A stretch of 64,000 nucleotides of DNA, taken from Alphaproteobacteria bacterium (lineage in GTDB: Bacteria > Pseudomonadota > Alphaproteobacteria > Caulobacterales > Caulobacteraceae). Each line of letters starts with the position of its first letter. Within the stretch, counting starts at the first letter, position 1. The notes below the pieces were generated by a model, which saw nothing but the letters and a program-made list of their open reading frames with translations, ran no database searches and was not told the DNA's origin. A program made the position numbers and the translations under genes. Location of the stretch: contig JAHJNW010000086.1 in NCBI GenBank assembly GCA_018820665.1, positions 1 through 64,000 of the forward strand, in the 5' to 3' direction. Below are positions 8,492 through 19,195 of this stretch, one piece after another.

Positions 8492-9148
8492 TTACCGCTT
8501 CCAGGCCAGACCCGGGATTTCCGGCTCGCCTTCGATGAGGATTGCGGAGGCGCCGGTGCGAGCTTCGATGGCCTGCACCGTCCCTCGGAGCATGTTTTCC
8601 GTGAACTCCTGCGGCGTCCCGACCAGACGGTTGGCCAGAGCCCGGCCGAGGCGTTCGGTCACGCCGCCACCGCTCATCGCGGTGTCGCTGGCGAACATGT
8701 TCAGGTGATAACCCTGCCGGTCCTCACGCGCGTAGGGGAACAGGCAGAGCGTGGTGCGCAGCTCCTGGCTGCCCGAGACCCGGCGCGTGACGTGGGCGGT
8801 CCAGACAGCGCCGTCGCAGGTCGCGACCATGAACTGCTGAGTGCTGACCCCGCCCAGGGCGGCAAGTCCGGCAAGGCGGCTCTCCGCCAGCGGGTTCGAC
8901 AGCACGAAGCGGCCGGGTTGCTCCGGAGTCTGGACGGCGATCGGACGGTTCGACTGAAAGTCGCTGGCGTAGCCCTCAAGGACGCGTTCTGCAGCGTCGA
9001 TAATCACGCCCTTGGCGGCTTCCGTCTCGATGTCGATGATTGCGTAGGCTTGATAGCTGCGCTGACGGTTTTGCGCTTCTGCAGCGCTGGCGATGCCGGC
9101 GGCTGCGAGGAGCGCGGCGGCGGCGGCCGCGATGGATTTCATCTTCAT
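8492..9148 (-). CDS. secreted/periplasmic hypothetical protein
   Basis: Signal peptide MKMKSIAAAAAALLAAAGIASAAEA. Confidence 0.65.
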   Translation of the reverse strand: MKMKSIAAAAAALLAAAGIASAAEAQNRQRSYQAYAIIDIETEAAKGVIIDAAERVLEGYASDFQSNRPIAVQTPEQPGRFVLSNPLAESRLAGLAALGGVSTQQFMVATCDGAVWTAHVTRRVSGSQELRTTLCLFPYAREDRQGYHLNMFASDTAMSGGGVTERLGRALANRLVGTPQEFTENMLRGTVQAIEARTGASAILIEGEPEIPGLAWKR

Positions 9149-9288
9149 TGGTGGGAACCCCTACCCTCACTTGGAAACGATGTTGAAATATCCCACGTCG
9201 AGGGTGGTCGACGTAAGTGCAGCGTCACAGATCCGGGCACGCTTGGCGTTTTGCGCGATCTGCGAGATGATGTTGCCGTCCTAGTTGC

Positions 9289-9639
9289 ATGGAGGCCGTC
9301 GTGGTAGAACCGAACAAGAACACCAAGGAGACCGATGCCATGCAAGCCGCCCCTTCGTCTTTGAACCTGTCGCCGCAAGCCCAGCGCGTCTTGGAGGCCC
9401 AGCTGAATTTCGCGCTCGCGGGTCCGGGACTGATAGCCGGGGCGGTCGCGACCTATGTGTTCGCCGCCATCATGACCGTGGCCCTCCTGGGGGCGGTGTT
9501 TTGGGGAATCTCCTACGCCTTGGAGACGGGGAACCCACTGGCGTTGCTTTCGCTGGGACTGCTTCTGTTTCTCGCCGTGCCCTACATCACTGTCCTCAAT
9601 GCGAACCGACTGCTGAAAGCTCGCCGTTCGCAGGGCTGA
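9289..9639 (+). CDS. membrane protein (2 TM), hypothetical
   Basis: Two hydrophobic helices; alternative start at 9340; terminator follows. Confidence 0.55.
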   Translation: MEAVVVEPNKNTKETDAMQAAPSSLNLSPQAQRVLEAQLNFALAGPGLIAGAVATYVFAAIMTVALLGAVFWGISYALETGNPLALLSLGLLLFLAVPYITVLNANRLLKARRSQG

Positions 9640-9668
9640 AGCGGCTCCCACGAATTCGCAGACGATAG

Positions 9669-9703
9669 AACGGCCGCCCCTCACCGGGCGGCCGTTTTCT
9701 TGT
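9669..9703 (+). terminator. rho-independent terminator
   Basis: aacggccgccc-ctcacc-gggcggccgtt-ttctt. Confidence 0.65.
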
Positions 9704-9707
9704 GCGG

Positions 9708-12686
9708 TCACGTGCCGTACCGGCGGCCCAGACGGGCGCTACCTTGTTCCTGCTGAGTGTCCTCGACATTCCGGCTGTTCCAGAGCGAGGTATCGGCCGG
9801 TCGATGAGCATCGATCACGCCGCCGCCCTCCCTGACATCCTCGCGGATAGAGTCACGCAGAGCTGAATTGAACACCGGACGCAGTACCGGTTCGCCGGCG
9901 TCGTTGGCCACGCCTCCGCCTGGCACACGACTACGGACGTCGGGCTCGCCGTCACCACTGTCGCCCGCCCCCCGGGCGCTGCGCGAGGTCTGGGCTTCGG
10001 CCGCCCGTTCCGCCCGCTCTTCCCGCTCGGCTTGCCATCCAGACGTGCCGGGCGCGAACTCGCTGGTTCCCGATCCGGGTTGACCCAGCCCCGCCAAGGT
10101 CACCCCCTGACGGAGGCTGCTGCCGTCCCCGCCGGGCTCGAGCAGCCTTACTTGTTCGGGTTCCATCTGCCGGACGGTCTGGCCGATCTCCCGGCCCTGG
10201 ACGACCTGTTCCGGCGCAGCAATTTTCATCACCTCTTCCTGACGGAAGGATTGCTCAAGCTCGCGAACCATCGCGGTTTCGCCAGCCGACCCGCGGCCGG
10301 ACATGATGTAAGCGGCCCGTTCCTCGTCGATCACGCCGCCGTAGGCGTCCCGCTGGCCCACGAGACGCTGCATCGCATACTCGGTGAACTGGTTGTTGAG
10401 GTTCTGGTCGATCGTTGCCGAGTTGGTCTTGGTGAAGTCCGCACGCTGGTCATAGGACCTCGCTTGCGATTCCGACTGATCGGCGGCGTCCATGATGCTT
10501 CTGGTCGACGAGAAGGTGTCGGAGATCTTCTCCGAGGACATCGACTGCGCCGTCGACGTCTGGCTGAAGGTGTTCGACGCAAAGTTGGCCGTGGTGCGAT
10601 CCACGCGGTCCGTGAACCCTGCCGAGGACAGGGCCGTGCGAGCGGCTTGGACTTGGTCCGTCTCAGTGGTGTTCCGGGAGGCGGACGCCTCGACGCCGAC
10701 AGTTGCGCGCCCTCCGGCCCTCACACCAGAACCCAGCACGCCTTGCCCAGGTGTTCCGACCGATCCTTCAACAAAGGCTTCGGCGGCCGCCCGGGCCACG
10801 GCCTGTTTGGCTGTCGACTCCGAGTAGCCATGCGTCCGCTGCAGGTTCTGCGAGACCTGGTCCATCACCTGATAGGTGGAGCCCCACGTGTCCCGTTCCT
10901 CGGATCCCATGGTGCGGGTCTTGCTGTCGCTTTGCAGCCAGCTGTTGACCCGCTCGACACCTTCCGACGCCACCCGCGACTGTGCCTCGGACACACTGCG
11001 GCGCAGGGCCTGCGCCTCTTCACGGCGCATTCCTGCGGCTTCCACCAGCGCCGAGCTCACGCCCTCGCTGAAGCGGGCGTTCCACGCCGTATTCGACATC
11101 GAGGACGTCAGGGTCCGCGCGCCATTGGCCCCATACTCCGTGCGGTTCAGATTGCCGTCCGTCGTCCGGAAATTGCCCTGATCCATCTCGCCCGAGGTCA
11201 CCCAGCGATTGGCGCTGCGGTTGTTCCAGGACGCGTTCTCGAAGGCCGTGTTGCCGAAGGAGAAGTTGCCCGTCGTCGCGGCCGCACCCGCTGCCTCTGC
11301 CCCGCTCCGGAACTGCGACAGCAAGGCCTCGCCCTGACTGCCCACGGCCATCGCGCCCTTGGTCAGCATCCCGGCCAGAACCGGGATCATCATGGTCATG
11401 ACGCCGGCGACGCCGGCGATGTCCGCATTGACGGAGCCGATCGCCTCAAGGTTTGCGATCTTGATGCCCGGTGCGCTGTCCGGAATGTAGGCTGCAGCGG
11501 CCGACTTGGTCGCGGCGGTCCCCATGCTGATCTTGTGCACGATGACGTACATCGGGCCCCAGAGCTGCAGATACAGGAACCCTGTCAGGTAGCCCTGAAT
11601 CATGCGCGGCCCCAAGCCAGGCAGGAGGAAGGCGGGGAACAGGACCGGGAACATACCGATGAAGAGCAGATCGACGACGATCTTGAGGATCACGATCGCC
11701 TTTTCGGCCACGCCACCCAGCAGCTGCTGGGTGTTGCGGGTCTGAACCTCGGCTTGCGTCTCGGCCATGACGGCGACCGCATCGCCGCCGGCCTCGGCCG
11801 AGAAACCCGTCACCCCACGTCGCACGGCATTGGCCATAAGGACCTGCTGGAACGTCGACGTCGCGTCGCGCGACGCGCCCAGCATGTAGGGATGCAGCGT
11901 GCCCAGCTCATTTTGGAAGGCGGCCTGCAGCTGGCTCTCGTCCAGCTCCGGGCGCAGCCTCCGCTCGAACAGTCGCATCGAGGAACTCAGGGTGGCCGTC
12001 CAGTCGGCGTTCAGGCGCTGCGCCGCCACCGTGCATGAAACGATCTCACGGCTGGTCGGGTTGTAATACTCGATCGAGCGGCCGGGGTTCGTGCCCTTGG
12101 TGACCGTGATGTAGGTCCACAAGTCGTTCTGGCGCGCCAGCTCTCCGGACGAGTAGTGGCCGTCGAGAATGTCGTAATAGACGCAGCCGCGAACGAAGGC
12201 GTGCAGGTTCTGTTCAAAGCGGGGATCCGCGATCCGGGCCGTGCGCAGCCGCTCGAACACCTTGGCGCCGTAGATCATCCCGGTGTTGGAGTATTGCGTC
12301 GCTTCCGGATCGCCAAAGGCGGTCTCCGTCAGCTCGATCACCCGGTGACCTACCCGGCTAGTGAGGCTGGCCGTCATCCCCACCCCGAGAGGCACGTTGG
12401 CGACGTCGGCGCCGGTCAGCGCCGGGTCGAAGACGTCGGTCACATGCACCTGGACCTTCGGCACCCAGAGGATCCCGTAGGAAATGTAGGCGATCAGAAA
12501 CCAACGCAGGATCTTGCCGACGTTGAAGTCGAAGACCGCCTTCAGGATGCCCATCATCAGGCCGAGGACCAGCGCCAGCCGGATCAGCGACGAGATTCCG
12601 CCCGTCCCCGCCAAGAGGGCGACGGCCTGGAAGATATCGCGGTAGTATGACCCGCCGCCGTAGGTGATGACCTCGACCGTTTCCAT
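9708..12686 (-). CDS. traG: F-type conjugative transfer protein TraG (mating-pair stabilisation)
   Basis: METVEVITYGGGSYYRDIFQAVALL... N-terminus, multi-TM, long polar C-terminal domain; position at the end of an F-type tra operon. Confidence 0.9.
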   Translation of the reverse strand: METVEVITYGGGSYYRDIFQAVALLAGTGGISSLIRLALVLGLMMGILKAVFDFNVGKILRWFLIAYISYGILWVPKVQVHVTDVFDPALTGADVANVPLGVGMTASLTSRVGHRVIELTETAFGDPEATQYSNTGMIYGAKVFERLRTARIADPRFEQNLHAFVRGCVYYDILDGHYSSGELARQNDLWTYITVTKGTNPGRSIEYYNPTSREIVSCTVAAQRLNADWTATLSSSMRLFERRLRPELDESQLQAAFQNELGTLHPYMLGASRDATSTFQQVLMANAVRRGVTGFSAEAGGDAVAVMAETQAEVQTRNTQQLLGGVAEKAIVILKIVVDLLFIGMFPVLFPAFLLPGLGPRMIQGYLTGFLYLQLWGPMYVIVHKISMGTAATKSAAAAYIPDSAPGIKIANLEAIGSVNADIAGVAGVMTMMIPVLAGMLTKGAMAVGSQGEALLSQFRSGAEAAGAAATTGNFSFGNTAFENASWNNRSANRWVTSGEMDQGNFRTTDGNLNRTEYGANGARTLTSSMSNTAWNARFSEGVSSALVEAAGMRREEAQALRRSVSEAQSRVASEGVERVNSWLQSDSKTRTMGSEERDTWGSTYQVMDQVSQNLQRTHGYSESTAKQAVARAAAEAFVEGSVGTPGQGVLGSGVRAGGRATVGVEASASRNTTETDQVQAARTALSSAGFTDRVDRTTANFASNTFSQTSTAQSMSSEKISDTFSSTRSIMDAADQSESQARSYDQRADFTKTNSATIDQNLNNQFTEYAMQRLVGQRDAYGGVIDEERAAYIMSGRGSAGETAMVRELEQSFRQEEVMKIAAPEQVVQGREIGQTVRQMEPEQVRLLEPGGDGSSLRQGVTLAGLGQPGSGTSEFAPGTSGWQAEREERAERAAEAQTSRSARGAGDSGDGEPDVRSRVPGGGVANDAGEPVLRPVFNSALRDSIREDVREGGGVIDAHRPADTSLWNSRNVEDTQQEQGSARLGRRYGT

Positions 12687-12695
12687 GGGGTGTCC

Positions 12696-14162
12696 TTAGT
12701 TCGGGGTCTGCGAAGCGGAGAACGCGATCGCGTCTCCAATCCGCGTGCCAATGCGGGCGGTCAGGACCTGTTCAGCCTGCTGAGTGCGGGAGATCATCGC
12801 CTCGATCGACGACGTCTTCTCTGCAACGAGGGACTGCTTGGCGCCGATGTTCTGGCGGACGGTGTCGATGCTCGCGCGCCACTGGTTCAGCTGGCCCTCG
12901 TCCATGCCGACCATGTTGCGAGCCCCGTCCTCGACCATGGACACCGACCGGTTGAGCCAGGTGTAGAGGAGGTCCAGCGCGATGATGTCCGAGTATTGCG
13001 CCAGAGTGCCGGCGGCCGCTGCGCCTTGCTGGGCCGTGTAGACGCTGGCCATCTTGTAGACGGGCAGGCTCACCATGTTCAGGAAGTCCTGTTCCTGCGC
13101 GTTGAGCGTCTGCCGCGCCTGGATCTTGCCCACGATGCCCCGAAGCATGGCCTCAACGCGGTTCTTCAGCGCCTTGCTGGCCACCAGGTTCTGCGAGCCG
13201 CCGTATTTGACCGGGTTCAGGCAGAGTTCGACCGTGTCGCAGCGGTGCGTCCGGAGGCTCCCGCCGTCCAGCAGCTTGGTGATGACGCCGTCGTCGTCGG
13301 CGTCGGCCGGAATCACGTCGATGATGCACCCGTTGTTGTCCGGGCAGCGGTAGATGATCGTCCCGGTCAACGTCATCATCAGTTCGGCCAACTCGCGGTC
13401 GCCCGCCAGAAGCGGATGCTGCTTGGTCGCCTCCCAGGCGATGTTCTTGTTGACCGGGATCGACTTCTTGTCCTGGGCCGGAAGGTTGTTGAGGTTCTGG
13501 GCCAGGCGGTTCGGGCAGTCATGTCGGGCCGCAATCCGGTCGGAGTAGAAGCCGCGATACGTGGAAAGGTCCGTGCAGACCTGCATGGAGGCCGTGTCGC
13601 TCCGGCCCCACAGCCCGCCTACGAGGGCCTGCGCCTGCTGGCAGGAGCTCATGTTCTGGGCGTTGACCTCGTTGGCCAGCTTCTGCAGCGACTCGATCTG
13701 GTCAGCCACGATGGGGGACAGGCTCTTCAGCGCCAGCATGAAGGCATAGCTGATCGCGTTCGACGCGACCGACTTCATGTGGGCGACCAGCTGGTCGCTG
13801 TTGATGAAGGAGAAACCGCCGGTGAAAATGTCGATACCGCCGCAGCCGGCGCGAACGGACGGCATCTGGATCGACCCGATCTGGGTCGTTTCCTGCGGCG
13901 TCCGCACCGCCATGTTGCCCAGCGTGTAATAGCCAGCGCTCTGCCCCTGGAAGGCAGTCGGGCCGGTGACGTTCGCCGAACCCAGCGAACTGGACCAATA
14001 GGTGTCCATGCTGCTGTTCACGTCGCTTGCGGGCGCTGCGCTCGACAGGAGCGTGAAGGAGGCCGCGACGACGCTGGCCAGCGCGGCCCGGCGCCGACGT
14101 CGGCCCTTCAACTTGGCGATAGGATCAGCGCCGGGGGCGCGATGGTCGTTCTTGCGCTTCAT
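12696..14162 (-). CDS. traH: conjugal transfer protein TraH
   Basis: Size, signal peptide, C-rich middle, C-terminal coiled region, synteny with TraG/TraF. Start at MKRKNDH. Confidence 0.88.
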   Translation of the reverse strand: MKRKNDHRAPGADPIAKLKGRRRRRAALASVVAASFTLLSSAAPASDVNSSMDTYWSSSLGSANVTGPTAFQGQSAGYYTLGNMAVRTPQETTQIGSIQMPSVRAGCGGIDIFTGGFSFINSDQLVAHMKSVASNAISYAFMLALKSLSPIVADQIESLQKLANEVNAQNMSSCQQAQALVGGLWGRSDTASMQVCTDLSTYRGFYSDRIAARHDCPNRLAQNLNNLPAQDKKSIPVNKNIAWEATKQHPLLAGDRELAELMMTLTGTIIYRCPDNNGCIIDVIPADADDDGVITKLLDGGSLRTHRCDTVELCLNPVKYGGSQNLVASKALKNRVEAMLRGIVGKIQARQTLNAQEQDFLNMVSLPVYKMASVYTAQQGAAAAGTLAQYSDIIALDLLYTWLNRSVSMVEDGARNMVGMDEGQLNQWRASIDTVRQNIGAKQSLVAEKTSSIEAMISRTQQAEQVLTARIGTRIGDAIAFSASQTPN

Positions 14163-14175
14163 GAGCGTTGCTCCT

Positions 14176-15117
14176 TTAGAAATCTGTGCCCGGCTCTTTG
14201 GAGAGCAGGACGAAAAGACGTTCGGCGATGTCGTCCATCGCCATGACACCGGCCCCGGCGTAGGTCAGACAACCCTGGGGCTTGAGGCACGGCAGCAGCT
14301 CGAGGATTTGACCGTTGCTCCCGCGGACCCGCGTCGGCCGGATCTGACCTGTGCGCGGATCCATGTCGGACTGTTGGAAGAACAGGAGCGCCGGCGTCGT
14401 TTGCCGCACGCCCCACGCCGCCAGCTGGCCCTGGTCACGCACCGCGCCGGGGAAGTGCGGGTTCGGCGCGCCGTCGGCCGACACCGCGCGCACCGTCATC
14501 CCGTAGCGATCGGAGAAGGCCTTTACGATCGGACTGGCGATCGTGCAGGCGCCGCAGCTGCCCCGGTAGACGTAGAAGACCCCGACGCGGGTCGACACCC
14601 CGCGCAAGAACAGGTCCCGATCCGCCATGCGGTCATCGGTCCAGCCATGCTTGGCCACTTCTGTCACCGGCCGGCGCACGGTGTAGTCGAGATCCGGATT
14701 GGTCCACGTCAGCCGCCTATAGTGGTCGGCGAAGAGGCCGCCCCGTTCCAGGGCGACCTGCTGCAGACGGTAGTAGCGCTCGACGGTCTCTGGCGTCGGC
14801 CGCCAGACGGCAATCGACCGGGCTTCCTCGAGCTGGCGCTGATACTCCTCCAGCTCGCGTACTTCGGGCGGCGTGGCGGCGCTGATAGTCGGTAGCGGCG
14901 CGGCCTCTTCGGCGGGCTCAGGCGGGGTAGGTCGCTGGCAGTAGAACCACATGCCCAAGTCGCGACCGCAATACTCTTCAGAAGCGCCGCTCGCGGCTGG
15001 CGCGGGCTGCGTCTGATACGGCGATTGGGCCCGGACCGGGCCGGTCAGCATCAGCGAGGCGGCAAGGCCAGCCGCCATCGCGAAGCCGAACCGTTGCGGG
15101 ATCGAGAACGAGATCAT
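14176..15117 (-). CDS. traF: conjugal transfer protein TraF (thioredoxin-like)
   Basis: FYVYRGSCGACTIASPIVKAFSDRYGMTVRAVSADGAPNPHFP...WGVRQTTPALLFF. Start at MISFSIPQ. Confidence 0.88.
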   Translation of the reverse strand: MISFSIPQRFGFAMAAGLAASLMLTGPVRAQSPYQTQPAPAASGASEEYCGRDLGMWFYCQRPTPPEPAEEAAPLPTISAATPPEVRELEEYQRQLEEARSIAVWRPTPETVERYYRLQQVALERGGLFADHYRRLTWTNPDLDYTVRRPVTEVAKHGWTDDRMADRDLFLRGVSTRVGVFYVYRGSCGACTIASPIVKAFSDRYGMTVRAVSADGAPNPHFPGAVRDQGQLAAWGVRQTTPALLFFQQSDMDPRTGQIRPTRVRGSNGQILELLPCLKPQGCLTYAGAGVMAMDDIAERLFVLLSKEPGTDF

Positions 15118-15152
15118 GGAGTCTACCTGGTTGTGGGGAGATTGGCGGACGC

Positions 15153-18100
15153 TCACGGCTGGCCCCCGCCCGCTTCGTTGGTTTCGCCGGGCCCGGGCGA
15201 GCCGTTGCCCATCAGGCTTTCGATGCTCTGCTGAATCCGGCCGACAGTGCCGCCGGCGTCGGGCGTCGAGATCTGATCCATCAGGCCCGCCGTGAACTCG
15301 GAGAAGTCGACGTTCGACAGGTCCAGTTGCTGGAACTGTTCGACCGTGAACCCGGAGCAGTCGGCGTCTTTCGGCGTGCCCCAACCCTTGCCGATTTGCG
15401 GGCGGCCCGCCTGGTGGACGATCTTCGCTAGCGTCCCTTCGAAGGCGCAGTAGCGCATGGCCTTCTCGGTGCAGATCCCGAAGAACGACTTCTGAGAGCA
15501 GTATGTCCCGACATAATGGGTCGCCTTCGCCTCCTGACGCGTCATGAGGGTCTTCTCTTCCTCAGAACACTGCGTCAGGCCTAGATCGACGCCCCAACCG
15601 CTGTCCTTGCAGCAGTTGCGGAAGCCGAGGACGGCCTTGCGGCACCGCATCGGCTGGCCTTTGAAGATCGTCAGGTCCTTTTCGTAGTCCTCGCCCGCCA
15701 TCTGAGCGATCAGAAGCGCGGCCAGGGCGTCCGGCATGTCGGTGTCGCCCTCATCTTCGTTCCCGACGCACATGTTTCCGATGCAGACCCGCGTCTGGCA
15801 TGAATTCCGGGTTTCTTCGGTGACCACTTCCTTCTTGCATTCGTAGACGTTCTCCCACGCCCGGCATTGGGCGGCGGGCACATCGTCGAGGCAGACCTGT
15901 TCCTTCATCTCGCAGCCGGAGGGCGGCGAGCAGTTGTTCCCGGGCTCGCCCATCGTTTCGCAGGTGTAGGTGTCCGTCTCTTCCCAGCACGGCGGCGTGA
16001 CGGGCACGCCATTTGGCCCGATGCGGGTTTCGCCCGGCTGCGAGCAGGTCGTGCTGGTTAGCGTGCAAGCGCCGTTGCCCCGGGAGGGGCAGGCGTTGTC
16101 GTGCATACCGCCACCCGTCCAGTCGATCGGCGTCTCGACCACGGGCTCGTTCGGCACCGGGTTCTCGCAGCGATAGCGGTTCAGCTGCAGCGAGCAGGAG
16201 CCGTCCGGCGCCGTGCCGGCGCAGCTTTGCCCGATCAGCTGACAGCTGGCCACCGGCGCACAGGTGTTGACGGCCGTCGCACGATCACAGGTCCAGGACT
16301 CGCGCCGTTTCCACGGATTACGTGTCACCGACAGGCCATTGATCACCCGCGTCTCATTGCCGATGACGACCACGTTCGACGTCAGCCGGCACGCCGGGTC
16401 ATTGCGGTTCGTGGCGCATGGGTCGGTCCAGTATTCCCCGACTACCTCCCGCGGCGTCTCGATAGGCGTTCCCCCGCCGTTGGCGGGGTTCTCGCACCGA
16501 TAGGTCCGGTCATAGGCCGTGCAGTTTCCGGCCCTGTCCTGCGATGCACACGTCTGAGACTGCTGAACGCAGCCGACGAACGGCGTGCAGCTGTTCACCG
16601 TCGAGGACGACGAGCAGATGTAGTCTTCCCTGACGGTCCACGGGTTCCGCGTCACCTGCAGCCCATTGATCGTCCGGGTCTGGCTGCCTTCGATGACCAC
16701 CTCGCCCTGCTTCACGCAGGCGCCATTCCCGGCGAGGGCGTTGCAGCCGTTGTCCCAGGTGTCGGAGACGACGTCGCGGATGACTTGGCTCGGCGTCCCC
16801 GCGCCCGGGACCTGGTCCTCGCAGCGGAACCCTTGTTCGAAGCGGGCGCAGCCGCCCGAGGGGTCGGTGTAGGTGCGCTCCGAACCTGTGCAGGTCCCGC
16901 CGGCATCGGTGGCGAGGCATCGCTCACCCGTCAGCGCCATACCGGCCGGGGCGGCGCAGCCCGCGTAGTCCGTCCGGCTTCCGCAGGTGTAGCGCCGCGC
17001 ATACTTCCAGCATTCGCGATAGACCGACGTCCCATCAATCATGCGACTGCCGGCGGGCTCGGTGCAGACATCGCCGGTCATCCGGCAGGTCGTGTCGGCC
17101 TCAAGCGGCGCGCAGGTGTTGTTGGTTTTGACGCCTTGGTCTCTGCCCGGCCCCGCCGTTTTGACGTAGAATTTGAGCCAGTGGGGATTGGTCGATCTGG
17201 AGCTCCACCCGGTCCGACCGAAGCTGTCGCCCAGGATCTTGTTCATGTCCGAGATGTTGAGGCCGTTGGGGCAGTTGGCCGAGAATTTCCAGATCGTGCC
17301 TTCCTTGCGGTAGTTGCTGATCGTGCACCCGGAGTAGGCCGCTACATCGGCCGCCGTCGTCACCGCGCGCCAGGATTCACCGTCAAAGGTCCCGGTCGGA
17401 AAGATCTCCACGACCTGGTTCACATCGCAGAATTTATCGACCGAAGTCCCCGCATAGCCTTGCTGACAGACATAGCTGGACGGCAGGCCCGAAGGCGCAG
17501 CGCAGACGCGCCCGCCGGAGGCCACGCATCCCGGTTGACCGTTCGCCGTACAGGCGGCGTTCGGGGCATGGGTCGATCCGTTCCACGTCTGAACGCAGCC
17601 ATACTGATAGTCCTCGTCCACCACGACGATGCGCCGCCGCTGGCAGCTCGCGGGCGTGTGCGTCCACACCGTCCCGGTCTTGCAGGAGTAGACATAATCC
17701 TCGTCGACCGTGACGACGCGCTCAGGCTCACAGGTCCGGGTTTCAGACCGCCACTGGTTACCGGCCTGACACTGGTAGACGTAGTCCGTGTCGAATTCCG
17801 GCTTGTAGATCCGCGTGCAGCTCTGAGGCTGGTTCGTTACCGGCGTCGCGGTCTCACAGGTGTAGAGGCTTTTCTCCTCGTGCGTGACCTGCGTCGTCTC
17901 CTGCTGGCACGACGTATTCGCGTCCCCTGTCAGGTCCCCAACCTCGTTGCCCGGATCACCGAGCAAATCCAGCGACCGCTTCAGCCAGTCGTCGTTGTTC
18001 GACAGATCATAGCGGGCGGCGTTCACGGAGCCGCCGCCAATGACCTGCAGGTATTCGTTGCCGGGCGCATTGGCCTCGCCGGCGCTGATCAGCCGGTTGG

Positions 18101-18329
18101 GATCGCTGCTGTAGCCAGACCAGCCGGTCGTATCTCCCCCGGCGCCGGGCACGACCTGGCCGGGGTCGCCGAGCGGCGGGGGTGGATTGCTGCCGGCGAA
18201 CCCGCCCGCTCCCCCGTCGCCCGACGTCGTGGTCTGAGCGAAAACAGGCAGGACGCCGCCCATAAGGGCGACGCCGCACGCGATTACTACGGCGCTACGC
18301 GCCTGCTTCAACAGACCTCGATAGGACAC
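15153..18329 (-). CDS. traN: conjugal transfer protein TraN, cysteine-rich outer-membrane mating-pair stabilisation protein
   Basis: 1058 aa, signal peptide, very many Cys in repeated modules, C-terminal DCSGFTVEQFQQLDLSNVDFSEF. Confidence 0.9.
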   Translation of the reverse strand: MSYRGLLKQARSAVVIACGVALMGGVLPVFAQTTTSGDGGAGGFAGSNPPPPLGDPGQVVPGAGGDTTGWSGYSSDPNRLISAGEANAPGNEYLQVIGGGSVNAARYDLSNNDDWLKRSLDLLGDPGNEVGDLTGDANTSCQQETTQVTHEEKSLYTCETATPVTNQPQSCTRIYKPEFDTDYVYQCQAGNQWRSETRTCEPERVVTVDEDYVYSCKTGTVWTHTPASCQRRRIVVVDEDYQYGCVQTWNGSTHAPNAACTANGQPGCVASGGRVCAAPSGLPSSYVCQQGYAGTSVDKFCDVNQVVEIFPTGTFDGESWRAVTTAADVAAYSGCTISNYRKEGTIWKFSANCPNGLNISDMNKILGDSFGRTGWSSRSTNPHWLKFYVKTAGPGRDQGVKTNNTCAPLEADTTCRMTGDVCTEPAGSRMIDGTSVYRECWKYARRYTCGSRTDYAGCAAPAGMALTGERCLATDAGGTCTGSERTYTDPSGGCARFEQGFRCEDQVPGAGTPSQVIRDVVSDTWDNGCNALAGNGACVKQGEVVIEGSQTRTINGLQVTRNPWTVREDYICSSSSTVNSCTPFVGCVQQSQTCASQDRAGNCTAYDRTYRCENPANGGGTPIETPREVVGEYWTDPCATNRNDPACRLTSNVVVIGNETRVINGLSVTRNPWKRRESWTCDRATAVNTCAPVASCQLIGQSCAGTAPDGSCSLQLNRYRCENPVPNEPVVETPIDWTGGGMHDNACPSRGNGACTLTSTTCSQPGETRIGPNGVPVTPPCWEETDTYTCETMGEPGNNCSPPSGCEMKEQVCLDDVPAAQCRAWENVYECKKEVVTEETRNSCQTRVCIGNMCVGNEDEGDTDMPDALAALLIAQMAGEDYEKDLTIFKGQPMRCRKAVLGFRNCCKDSGWGVDLGLTQCSEEEKTLMTRQEAKATHYVGTYCSQKSFFGICTEKAMRYCAFEGTLAKIVHQAGRPQIGKGWGTPKDADCSGFTVEQFQQLDLSNVDFSEFTAGLMDQISTPDAGGTVGRIQQSIESLMGNGSPGPGETNEAGGGQP

Positions 18330-18335
18330 AGTCCA

Positions 18336-19184
18336 TCACCCCTCTAACCGGGCCAAAGCCGCTCTCGCGACGTCGGGCGCTTGGTCACCGCCCTGGGCCA
18401 ACAGGCGCAGAGCTTCCGCGAGGCTGATATTCCCCGCGAGGCGGTCGTGAGGGGTTGCCACGCTATCGCAGTCGACGCCCTGGTCACACGGTTGGACCGG
18501 AGCCTTGGCTGCAATAAACGTCGGTACGCGTTCGACACCAAAGGCCCGAAAGACCTGAGGCTCGATCGCCACGCCGCCGATGCTATTCTCGTCGAAAATC
18601 TCTTTCGCAGCAACTAACGTTTGCTCAAAAGACCCATTCACCAGACCGCGAATGACGACTTTGGCCCCCGCCTTGTTCGCGTCGAGCGCCAGCTGCCGCA
18701 GTGCGGGCTTCGGCATCGTCAGCGACACGGCGATGTAGAGGGCTCCCTCGTCCTCGGGCTGCGCTGAGGCGATCTCGGCGGCATCGCCGAAGAACGGATC
18801 ATTCTTCAGCATCGTCATCCCACGCTGCAGGTTCTGACGGTTCGTCGCGGCGAGGGTCTCGGCCTCCTGCCGATACTCCTGCCCCCGCTCCTGGACCTGA
18901 GTGGCCCAGCCCTGAAGCGCCTCCTCGGCCGAGCGCCCGCGGGCCTCGGCCTGGTCGATCAGTTCACGGGCGGCCGCTCCGAGCGCGCCCGGGTCCTGTG
19001 CCCACGCCGGGGTGGAAGCCCACATCACGGCCCCGCCGGCCAGCAGCGAGCCCGCCATGGAGAAGGCGACCCACTGGTTACGGAAACCGAGGCACAGGAA
19101 GGTGATGGCGGCCGCCAGGACGCCTATGAAACCGGCCCAGCACGCCAGCGTGCCGGAGAACGACGGTAAGATGGAATCGAGCAT
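18336..19184 (-). CDS. trbC: type-F conjugative pilin assembly protein TrbC
   Basis: YIAVSLTMPKPALRQLALDANKAGAKVVIRGLVNGSF plus GVERVPTFI. Confidence 0.85.
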   Translation of the reverse strand: MLDSILPSFSGTLACWAGFIGVLAAAITFLCLGFRNQWVAFSMAGSLLAGGAVMWASTPAWAQDPGALGAAARELIDQAEARGRSAEEALQGWATQVQERGQEYRQEAETLAATNRQNLQRGMTMLKNDPFFGDAAEIASAQPEDEGALYIAVSLTMPKPALRQLALDANKAGAKVVIRGLVNGSFEQTLVAAKEIFDENSIGGVAIEPQVFRAFGVERVPTFIAAKAPVQPCDQGVDCDSVATPHDRLAGNISLAEALRLLAQGGDQAPDVARAALARLEG

Positions 19185-19195
19185 GGTCCTGCCCC

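Noticed and set aside
10032-18347. Long + strand ORFs (668, 518, 748 aa) antisense to traG, traH and traN
   Set aside because: GC-rich shadow ORFs: Arg/His/Pro/Ala-rich, no recognisable domain, and the opposite strand encodes clear T4SS proteins.
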